A DNA stretch of 64,000 nucleotides from CAG-273 sp963929915. Lineage in GTDB: Bacteria; Bacillota; Clostridia; TANB77; CAG-508. The position numbers and the translations under genes were made by a program. The notes under the pieces were generated by a model, which had not been told where the DNA came from, searched no databases, and worked only from the letters and a program-made list of their open reading frames with translations. Positions 1 through 6,455 of the stretch are shown here, in pieces. The stretch lies in NCBI GenBank assembly GCA_963929915.1, contig CAWVJY010000003.1, positions 24,170 through 88,169 of the forward strand, given 5' to 3'. How positions within the stretch are numbered: position 1 is the first letter of the stretch; each line of letters begins with the position of its first letter.

Positions 1-798
1 TCAGGTTTCCATATAAAATTTGCACCAAATGCACTAAGCAACACACTTGGCTATGGAGCAACGGCAAAACAAAAAGCAGAAGATATCAATACTATGTTTG
101 AAGATAAAGAAGTAAAAGCTATATTTTGCGTTTCTGGAGGATTTAATTCCAATAGTACATTTGATTATTTAGATTATGACAAAATAAAATATAGTCCTAA
201 AATCATATGTGGATTTAGCGATTCTACCTCAATTTTAAATGTGATTTACCAAAAAACAGGGTTGGTTACTTTTCATGGACCAACTTTTAAAGCACTTACT
301 TCTTGGCAAACCAGTTATGGATATGAAGAAGTCATAAAACGTTTCGTAGAAGGAGTCTTAAGCTTAGGACAAGCAGATGATGAATATACCACAATTCAAG
401 AAGGAGTAGCAAGAGGAATATTAGTAGGAGGAAATTTAAGCTTAGTAAATGAAATGGTAACAGGAAAATATGCCATTGACTTTACAGATAAAATTCTATT
501 TTTAGAAGAACTATTTTTAGAAACACCACCAGCTTTAGTAAGTAACTATTTCTACCATATGAAGCAAAATGGAGTATTTGATAAAATAAAAGGAATTTGG
601 CTTGGTAATTATGATGGAAGTGTTAGCATAGAACAAATATTATTAGACACCTTAGAAGGAGAATATAAATTCCCTATTATCAAATCCAACAATTTTGGTC
701 ATATTGATAAAAAAACTGTAATTCCAATTGGAACCAAGGCAAAAATAGATACCTCTGCAGATGTAAAAATAGAACTAACAGAAAATTGTGTATATTAA
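1..798 (+). CDS. LD-carboxypeptidase / MccF-like S66 serine peptidase, 5' end cut by window
   Basis: The frame is open from base 1, so the gene begins outside the window. S66 peptidases trim the L,D-bond of murein tetrapeptides (LdcA) or cleave microcin C-type peptide adenylates (MccF). The family's triad can be placed: Ser in GFSDST (about residue 73 of the fragment), Glu in LFLEELF, and His in NNFGH near the C-terminus. The GGN motif after the nucleophile half and the SNNFGH ending look closer to the MccF/LdcA-like branch. The stop codon overlaps the start of the next gene (TAATG), so the two are probably translationally coupled. The family is clear; the exact substrate is not. Confidence 0.85.
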   Translation, partial: SGFHIKFAPNALSNTLGYGATAKQKAEDINTMFEDKEVKAIFCVSGGFNSNSTFDYLDYDKIKYSPKIICGFSDSTSILNVIYQKTGLVTFHGPTFKALTSWQTSYGYEEVIKRFVEGVLSLGQADDEYTTIQEGVARGILVGGNLSLVNEMVTGKYAIDFTDKILFLEELFLETPPALVSNYFYHMKQNGVFDKIKGIWLGNYDGSVSIEQILLDTLEGEYKFPIIKSNNFGHIDKKTVIPIGTKAKIDTSADVKIELTENCVY

Positions 799-1403
799 TG
801 GTGAAAGGAATGGAACAAAAAATGTACGATAATTGGGAAGAATTAGAACAAAATATTAGTAATTGTCAAAAATGTAAATTATGCAAAGAAAGAAAGCATA
901 TTGTATTTGGAGAAGGAAATAAGCAAGCAGATTTTATGCTAATAGGAGAAGGACCAGGAGCAGATGAAGATACGCAAGGGCTTCCATTTGTAGGAAAAGC
1001 AGGTCAACTTATGAATAAAGCATTTCAAGGGTTAGGATTAGATAGAAAAGAAGTATATATAACGAATATTGTAAAATGTAGACCACCTAAAAACCGTGTA
1101 CCAGAAGATGATGAAGCGTCCGCTTGTTTAGATTATTTAAGAAACCAAGTCATTTTAGTAAAACCGAAAATAGTAGTTCTATTAGGAAGTACAGCATTAA
1201 AAAATATTTTAGGAAAAGACTATGGAATTACTGCAGCAAGAGGAAAATGGATAGAACAAAAAGGAATCAAATATATGCCAACATGGCACCCAGCCGCTTT
1301 GTTAAGAGATGAAAACAAGAAGATAGAATTCTGGGAAGATTTAAAAGAAGCGGTAAAGGAATATGAAATGTTAAAACAGGAAGAAAATGAAAATGAAAAT
1401 TAA
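798..1403 (+). CDS. Type-4 uracil-DNA glycosylase with Fe-S cluster
   Basis: Removes uracil from DNA in base-excision repair. Family-4 landmarks are present in order: an N-terminal CQKCKLC cluster-ligand motif, the active-site motif GEGPGADED, the NIVKCRPPKNR segment carrying another ligand Cys, and the HPAALLR motif near the C-terminus. Length (about 200 residues) is normal. Start choice: ATG 798 overlaps the preceding TAA and suggests coupling. In-frame ATGs at 810 and 822 are alternatives because an AAAGGA lies at 804-809. A strong hairpin follows the stop, ending this two-gene unit. Confidence 0.88.
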   Translation: MVKGMEQKMYDNWEELEQNISNCQKCKLCKERKHIVFGEGNKQADFMLIGEGPGADEDTQGLPFVGKAGQLMNKAFQGLGLDRKEVYITNIVKCRPPKNRVPEDDEASACLDYLRNQVILVKPKIVVLLGSTALKNILGKDYGITAARGKWIEQKGIKYMPTWHPAALLRDENKKIEFWEDLKEAVKEYEMLKQEENENEN

Positions 1404-1420
1404 TTTATGAATTCAAACAC

Positions 1421-1450
1421 AAAAGTTTCGACTATACTCGAAACTTTTTT
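1421..1450 (+). terminator. Rho-independent terminator after uracil-DNA glycosylase
   Basis: An 11-bp stem (AAAAGTTTCGA / TCGAAACTTTT) with a 6-nt loop runs into a T tract. Confidence 0.75.
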
Positions 1451-1511
1451 AAAAAATAAAAAACTTTCGAGTACACTCTAAAATATTTGACAAAGAAAAA
1501 ATAAAAAAGTA

Positions 1512-1540
1512 TTGATAAAAGAAAAAGATAATGTTATGAT
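1512..1540 (+). promoter_or_regulatory. Sigma-A type promoter of the prepilin-SUMF gene
   Basis: TTGATA and TATGAT are separated by 17 bp, 38 bp upstream of the start codon, with a GGAG ribosome binding site between. This gives the gene its own transcription unit. Confidence 0.6.
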
Positions 1541-1577
1541 AAAATAAATTACAAAAGAAAGGAGAAATCAAAAAACA

Positions 1578-2876
1578 ATGGAAAGAAAAATGAAGGGAAA
1601 AAGAGGTATTACCCTCATTGCATTGGTTGTAACGATAGTAGTATTGCTAATTTTAGCAGGAATAACAATCAACATGTTATTTAGCAATGGAGGAATTTTT
1701 AAGACAGCACAAGATGCAGCAAATGCATGGAATGAGGCAACCATAAATGAGCAAGAAAGTTTAAATAATTTGGCAGAGCAAATAGAAAACTTAGTAAATG
1801 GACAAACAGGAGGAGAAAATGAAAAACCAGAAGAAATAGTAGATATTACAACAGTAACAGACATAGTACAAAAAGAACAAGGACAAAAGGCAAAAGATAG
1901 CTATGGAAATATAGTAGTAGTACCAAAAGGATTTAAAGTAGTAGTAAGTGAAGGAACAACAGTACCAGAAGGAATTGTAATAGAAGATGGAACAGGAACA
2001 GAAACAACCACAGGAAACCAATTTGTATGGATACCAGTAGGAACAGTATATGAAGATAGTACAGGAACAAATACAAGTACTATTAAGTTAGGAAGATATA
2101 CGTTTGATACAAGCAATGGAACCCCAACAATGCAGCAGGCAGCTTTTGCAGGAGATAATGAAAGTAATCCTAGTCAAACTTATGCTAATGAAGTTCCTAT
2201 TGATGATGATCATATAGAATTAGATGAATCAAGAACAGGCACAGTAGATAATAGTAATCATCTAAATGATTTAAATGCCACAGCTAAAAACTTAGCAGGA
2301 TTTGTACAAAGTGTAGCAGATAATGGAGGATATTACATAGCAAGATATGAGGCAAGTTATGGAAGTGGAAGTAGTACATCAGATTGGAAGCCATTATCCA
2401 AAGTATCAACAGGCACAAGTAGTACACCATTAACACAAGGGATGTTATGGAACCTTGTAACACAACTAGATGCATCAAAAATATCTCAAAATATGTATGC
2501 AAATGATAGTAGTGTAGGAGTAGAAAGTGATTTAATAAATAGTTATGCATGGGATACAGCAATTGTGTTTATCCAAAGTATGAATTCAGCAAATAGTAAT
2601 TATGCAAATGCAAATAAGGATACAACAGGAAATAGCAGTTTAATGAATACCGGAGCAACAGGAGATGAGGTATGCAACATATTTGATATGGCAGCAAATG
2701 TAACAGAATGGACCACAGAATATTCCACGGGCACGGTTAGCAGTTTTTCTTACCCTTGCGCTAGCAGAGGAGGCTTTTGCCTCGGCAGCGACCTCTACAC
2801 GGCTAGCAGGGGCGGCCTCAGTGCGACCAACAGCGACTTCCACATCGGCTTTCGAGTGGTACTTTATATAAAGTAG
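1578..2876 (+). CDS. Prepilin-like protein fused to SUMF1/C-type-lectin-fold domain; likely DGR target
   Basis: Residues 1-30 form a type IV prepilin-like N-terminus: a basic leader, then the hydrophobic stretch KRGITLIALVVTIVVLLIL, without the usual Glu at position 5. A helical region follows to about residue 75. The rest is a SUMF1/FGE-like domain with FVWIPVG, GGYYIARYE, DMAANVTEWT and the terminal GFRVVLY. This domain is a known ligand-binding scaffold of DGR variable proteins. The last 45 codons are far richer in G+C than the rest of the gene and full of NNC codons, as in a variable region (separate entry). The protein is probably surface-exposed and anchored through the pilin helix. No reverse transcriptase or template repeat is present in the window, so the DGR link is inferred. 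Confidence 0.75.
   Translation: MERKMKGKRGITLIALVVTIVVLLILAGITINMLFSNGGIFKTAQDAANAWNEATINEQESLNNLAEQIENLVNGQTGGENEKPEEIVDITTVTDIVQKEQGQKAKDSYGNIVVVPKGFKVVVSEGTTVPEGIVIEDGTGTETTTGNQFVWIPVGTVYEDSTGTNTSTIKLGRYTFDTSNGTPTMQQAAFAGDNESNPSQTYANEVPIDDDHIELDESRTGTVDNSNHLNDLNATAKNLAGFVQSVADNGGYYIARYEASYGSGSSTSDWKPLSKVSTGTSSTPLTQGMLWNLVTQLDASKISQNMYANDSSVGVESDLINSYAWDTAIVFIQSMNSANSNYANANKDTTGNSSLMNTGATGDEVCNIFDMAANVTEWTTEYSTGTVSSFSYPCASRGGFCLGSDLYTASRGGLSATNSDFHIGFRVVLYIK
2736..2862 (+). other. Candidate DGR variable region (VR)
   Basis: This segment encodes the SUMF1/CLec ligand face. G+C is about 65% in 2761-2820 by count (39 of 60), against roughly a third in the rest of the gene. Codons here are mostly NNC (AGC, GGC, TAC, GAC, CTC, TTC, CAC, ATC), which is what adenine mutagenesis of AAC-rich template codons produces. 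The flanking GFRVV end is conserved-looking. The template itself is not in the window. Confidence 0.6.
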
Positions 2877-2881
2877 CACTG

Positions 2882-2896
2882 ACCACTGATAGTGGT
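2882..2896. repeat. Short hairpin just downstream of the variable region
   Basis: ACCACT-GAT-AGTGGT forms a perfect 6-bp stem with a 3-nt loop five bases after the stop codon. DGR target genes often carry a hairpin shortly after the variable region that helps target recognition. It could also be incidental. Confidence 0.4.
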
Positions 2897-2991
2897 AATT
2901 AGTTTTAAGGAAAAAACATTAGGAAGTCTTAGAATACTTAAAGAAAAGACTTCTAGCGAATCGAAGATACGCGAAGAAGTGGAAAAGTTAA

Positions 2992-3024
2992 TTAGGATAC
3001 CTTTTTTAGGTATCCTAAAAAAGT
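2992..3024. terminator. Bidirectional-looking terminator
   Basis: A 10-bp stem TTAGGATACC / GGTATCCTAA with loop TTTTTTA is followed by A-rich sequence on one side and preceded by T-poor sequence on the other. It separates the pilin gene from the GltD-like gene. Confidence 0.55.
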
Positions 3025-3080
3025 GATAAAATATAGTAAGAAAGGAAATGTAGCATTAAAAGCTAACATAAGGTAAAAAA

Positions 3081-4352
3081 ATGGAAAAAGAAATATTAGA
3101 AAAAGCACAATATTGTTTAAATTGTAAAAATCCGCTATGTAGAACAGGTTGCCCATTAGGAAACCACATACCAGATTTTATAGCACAACTAAAAAAAGGA
3201 AATGTTCAACAAGCTTATGAAATTTTAACACAGACTACAGTATTATCTGCTGTTTGTGGAAGAATTTGCCCACACCAAAAACAATGCCAAGGAAAATGTG
3301 TAAGAGGTATTAAGGGAGAATCTGTATCGATAGGAGAATTAGAAGCTTATGTAGGAGATTTTGCATTAGAAAATAGGGATAGTTTGCTAAACAGTTACCT
3401 AAAACAAGGTATGCCAAAAGAGCCTAATAACAAAAAAGTAGCTATTGTTGGTGGGGGACCAGCAGGTCTTACTGCAAGTGCCTTTTTAAGAAAACAAGGT
3501 TTTCAAGTAACAATTTACGAAAGGCAAAATAAGTTAGGTGGAATTTTGCAAAGGGGAATTCCAGAGTTTCGTTTGAATAAAGAAATTGTACAAAAAACAG
3601 TGGCTCAAATTTTAAATTTGGGAATTCAAGTAGAATATGAAAAAGAGCTTGGAAAAAATATTAGCTTAGAAAAATTAAAACAAAAATATGATGCTGTTTT
3701 GCTTACCATTGGAGCCAATGTTCCAAGGAAAATGGTAATCCCAGGAGAAGACTTAGAAGATGTCTATGGTGGAAACAGCTTATTAGAAAATCAAAATCAT
3801 CCAGACTATACTAATAAAAAGGTTGCCGTTATTGGTGGTGGAAATGTGGCAATGGATTGTGCCAGAACCATTAAAAGATTAGGTGCAAGCAGGGTAGTGG
3901 TAATTTACAGAAGGTCAGAAGAAGAAATGCCAGCAGAAAGAAAAGAAATAGAAGATGCTAAAAAAGAAGGGGTAGAATTTCTATTTTTAAATAATATTAC
4001 TAAAGTCTTAGGAAGCAATCATGTAGAAAAGATAGAATGTATTAAAACCAAATTAGTAGAAAAAGAAGGAGAAAATAGAAAAGTACCAGTAGATATTGAA
4101 AATAGTAACTATGTAATGGATATGGATTATGTAGTTATGGCAGTTGGAGGAAAAGTAGAAAAAGAAGTTTTAGAAAATAGCAATATAGAAATGAGTAAAA
4201 AGAAATATGTAGCTATTAACGAAAATAATCAAACTTCTTGTGAAAAAGTGTTTGCAGCAGGAGATGTGGCAGGTACAGAGTCTACCGTTGCCTGGGCTGC
4301 AAGAGACGGAAGAGATGTGGCAGAAAAAATAGCACAATATTTAATGGATTAA
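3081..4352 (+). CDS. GltD-like NAD(P)-dependent Fe-S flavoprotein oxidoreductase
   Basis: A 423-residue protein of the glutamate synthase small-subunit family. The N-terminal 90 residues hold two Cys clusters (CLNCKNPLCRTGCP and CGRICPHQKQCQGKC) that ligate 4Fe-4S centres. An FAD-binding GGGPAGL motif follows near residue 115, a second Rossmann GGGNVAMD (NADPH) near residue 250, and a C-terminal FAD motif AAGDVAGTES. No glutamate-synthase large subunit is adjacent, so it may transfer electrons to another partner, as in SudAB/NfnB-type enzymes. It stands alone between two terminators. The family is certain; the physiological partner is unknown. Confidence 0.85.
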   Translation: MEKEILEKAQYCLNCKNPLCRTGCPLGNHIPDFIAQLKKGNVQQAYEILTQTTVLSAVCGRICPHQKQCQGKCVRGIKGESVSIGELEAYVGDFALENRDSLLNSYLKQGMPKEPNNKKVAIVGGGPAGLTASAFLRKQGFQVTIYERQNKLGGILQRGIPEFRLNKEIVQKTVAQILNLGIQVEYEKELGKNISLEKLKQKYDAVLLTIGANVPRKMVIPGEDLEDVYGGNSLLENQNHPDYTNKKVAVIGGGNVAMDCARTIKRLGASRVVVIYRRSEEEMPAERKEIEDAKKEGVEFLFLNNITKVLGSNHVEKIECIKTKLVEKEGENRKVPVDIENSNYVMDMDYVVMAVGGKVEKEVLENSNIEMSKKKYVAINENNQTSCEKVFAAGDVAGTESTVAWAARDGRDVAEKIAQYLMD

Positions 4353-4440
4353 AAAAGCTTATCTTTATAGAATATAATATATAATTCAATTTTATAAAAA
4401 ATTAATAATAAATGAAAAACAAAAACAAAACAGACAAAGG

Positions 4441-4479
4441 AAAAAGAATAGGAAATCTTATATTTCTCCTATTCTTTTT
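4441..4479. terminator. Bidirectional terminator between convergent genes
   Basis: A 13-bp perfect stem (AAAAAGAATAGGA and its complement) has A- and T-rich flanks. It overlaps the last codons of the minus-strand gene. Confidence 0.7.
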
Positions 4480-5548
4480 CTTTTTCTCCATTCCAAGCAA
4501 ATAGTTTCTTTAAAGAACGCATGAAACGAGCAAATTTAGTGTTCTTTACTTCTACTAAAGCAACATTATTTAAAATAGCATTATAACGTTCTTCTAATGC
4601 AGCCATTTGCTGAATATAGTAATTATTAAAATCATAATTATTTTCTGTAATACCAATAAAATTTTGATAATTATATAATTTTGCACGATAAATTTCTATT
4701 TCTTGTGTGGTTGCTAGTTTGTTAAATTCATGGTTAAAATACGAAGTATAAATAAGATGTTGTGTTTGCATAAAAGTATTTTTTAATTCTTGTTTTAAGT
4801 TTGCTATTTTATTAGAAATTTTAAAAGCTTTTTTTTCTTCGCATTTGTCATCCAATAATTGCTGATTTAGCAAAATAATTTTTTCTTCTATATTTAAAAT
4901 ATCGTCTAATTTATCTTGAATTTGCAAAAACTCTTTCTTTCCTAAAAGTTTCATAGCATCCAATTTAAACTGATCTGTACTAAAAAAGGTACTGTTCCAT
5001 AAAATATCTTCTCCAATTAAATTAGCCAATTGTCTTACCAAATTGCAAAGTAAAGGATAATAATTAGGACTATTAGTAGGGAGGGATATATCATAATATT
5101 TTACAATTTCTTCTGGTTGCTCTAAAGCTTTAACTGTAGCAAGCTGAACAGCCCCTTCGTTTAAAGCCATACCATAAATATTCCATTCACCATATTCACA
5201 AAGACCTAAATGATATAAATTACCTTTTTGATCTTTTACTTCTTGAATATAGTGGATGAATTCATGGATTGCAAATTTTTCTAATTCATCTAAAGGAAGT
5301 CCCTCTTTAAAATAGATGGAAGAATTTTTATAAAAATAATTAGCTTCTGCAAAACCTTCTGGCATTTTTGCAAGATACATAGGAATTCTAGAAAACTCAA
5401 TAAATAGTTGATTTGGAATAAAATGAGCTCTAGGAAAAGCTTTGCAAATTTTTTCAGAAACGTTTTTGGCAAGCGAATTAACACTTAAGGTATCTAATCT
5501 ACCAACAATTTCAATTCCATCTTTTTTTAATTCTGATTCTATGTTCAT
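4469..5548 (-). CDS. Uncharacterised protein with HExxH zincin motif
   Basis: I do not recognise the family. The 359-residue product has an HEFIH motif at residues 95-99 and a NEGA motif with Glu about 32 residues later (E131). This is the spacing expected for the zinc ligands of a gluzincin-like metallopeptidase. The C-terminal half (about 200-330) is Lys/Glu/Asn-rich, predicted helical and possibly coiled coil. There is no signal peptide or membrane span, so it is probably cytoplasmic. A ribosome binding site (AAGGAGAAATA) precedes the ATG. Peptidase activity is inferred only from the motif. Confidence 0.6.
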   Translation of the reverse strand: MNIESELKKDGIEIVGRLDTLSVNSLAKNVSEKICKAFPRAHFIPNQLFIEFSRIPMYLAKMPEGFAEANYFYKNSSIYFKEGLPLDELEKFAIHEFIHYIQEVKDQKGNLYHLGLCEYGEWNIYGMALNEGAVQLATVKALEQPEEIVKYYDISLPTNSPNYYPLLCNLVRQLANLIGEDILWNSTFFSTDQFKLDAMKLLGKKEFLQIQDKLDDILNIEEKIILLNQQLLDDKCEEKKAFKISNKIANLKQELKNTFMQTQHLIYTSYFNHEFNKLATTQEIEIYRAKLYNYQNFIGITENNYDFNNYYIQQMAALEERYNAILNNVALVEVKNTKFARFMRSLKKLFAWNGEKEKE

Positions 5549-5655
5549 GAAAATTTATTTCTCCTTGGTATAATCTTATTATATTATATAACACTTTCTG
5601 ACAAAAATGTATGACATTTTAATTACAGTTATATTACAAATTGATTACAAAATCT

Positions 5656-5754
5656 TGTCAACGGGGACGGAGAATTTTGACAACTTTCCTCAAAAAAGAA
5701 AATTGGAAATAGCCCAAACTAAAAAGTTGTCAAAATTCTCCGTCCCCATTGACA
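5656..5754. repeat. Left inverted repeat of the 5.7-6.5 kb cassette (self-complementary REP-like element)
   Basis: The element begins TGTCAACGGGGACGGAG and ends with the near-complement. Each copy is therefore itself a hairpin with arms of about 29 bp. A second copy in inverted orientation lies at 6357-6455. The GGGGACGG core links it to other repeats in the window. Confidence 0.8.
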
Positions 5755-5755
5755 A

Positions 5756-5784
5756 TTGACATAATACACAAAAAAGAGTATAAT
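5756..5784 (+). promoter_or_regulatory. Consensus promoter of the cassette gene
   Basis: Perfect TTGACA and TATAAT hexamers with 17-bp spacing lie immediately inside the left repeat. Confidence 0.8.
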
Positions 5785-5795
5785 AGAACTATTAC

Positions 5796-5810
5796 CAGTG
5801 CAATGCACTG
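5796..5810 (+). promoter_or_regulatory. Operator-like palindrome at the transcription start
   Basis: CAGTGC-AAT-GCACTG lies about 12 bp after the -10 box, where a repressor would block initiation. The ribosome binding site AAGGAGG follows directly. A binding protein is not known. Confidence 0.4.
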
Positions 5811-5828
5811 TTTAAGGAGGTAAGTTTC

Positions 5829-6254
5829 ATGAGTGAAACTATCATTAGAGAAGACTACAACGTTCAAATGGATATTGGTAAAACCTATATCCGGTTCCAA
5901 GATTTAGAAGATTTGGAACAAGACCGGGTAACCTACTATGTCGCTCGAAAGAAAGTAGAGAAACTCTGCGCTGGTGCAGGAATCTCTATGGACGAGGCCG
6001 CTCTTCTTCTTGGAAAGATTCAGCAGGTTCTTATTGAATGCTTGAAGTTTAATAAGCCTGACAGAGAACGTAAGTGCAGACATGAAAGAAAGGTAAAGAA
6101 AATTCCGGAAGAGATTTTGATTGGTACTTTGTGCAATCTGCTGGAAGTAATGACCTTTGAGGAACTCTTTGGCAAAGTATCTGATATGAAATATTATCAG
6201 ATTGAAGATTTGTGCAATGTGCCGGACCCGATTACTTTTCTCGAAGGGATGTAA
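5829..6254 (+). CDS. Unrecognised cassette protein of atypical codon usage
   Basis: I do not recognise this 141-residue protein. It is soluble, mixed charge, with a basic middle (RERKCRHERKVKK) and several Cys. Codon use differs from the neighbours: CGG occurs in frame twice (5892-5894 and 5925-5927), and CTC, CTG, CCG and GGC-type codons are common. The gene has its own consensus promoter, palindromic operator-like site, strong AAGGAGG ribosome binding site and terminator, all enclosed by inverted repeats. This points to acquisition as a unit. If CGG is not normally decoded in this host, the two CGG codons would hinder expression. Confidence 0.65.
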   Translation: MSETIIREDYNVQMDIGKTYIRFQDLEDLEQDRVTYYVARKKVEKLCAGAGISMDEAALLLGKIQQVLIECLKFNKPDRERKCRHERKVKKIPEEILIGTLCNLLEVMTFEELFGKVSDMKYYQIEDLCNVPDPITFLEGM

Positions 6255-6305
6255 AGAACCAAAAGCATGGGAAGGAACGCATTGTGTTTTTAAAATGAAA
6301 ACCTC

Positions 6306-6338
6306 AAAAAGACCGCCGTTTTGGCGGTCTTTTTTTGT
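6306..6338 (+). terminator. Strong terminator of the cassette gene
   Basis: AAAGACCGCC-GTTTT-GGCGGTCTTTTTTT: a GC-rich stem followed by a T run, unlike the AT-rich stems elsewhere in the window. Confidence 0.85.
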
Positions 6339-6356
6339 GTTAAGGGACTGTCAATG

Positions 6357-6455
6357 TGTCAACGGGGACGGAGAATTTTGACAACTTTTTAGTTTGGGCT
6401 TTTTCCAATTTTCTTTTTTGAGGAAAGTTGTCAAAATTCTCCGTCCCCGTTGACA
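6357..6455. repeat. Right inverted repeat of the cassette
   Basis: Near-identical to 5656-5754 but in the opposite orientation, as shown by the inner segment (TTTTTAGTTTGGGC here against GCCCAAACTAAAAA on the left). It abuts the leuS stop codon directly. Confidence 0.8.

Noticed and set aside
2701..2876. GC-rich end of the pilin-SUMF gene as contamination or misassembly
   Set aside because: The frame is continuous and ends in the conserved SUMF sequence GFRVVLY; a DGR variable region explains the composition.
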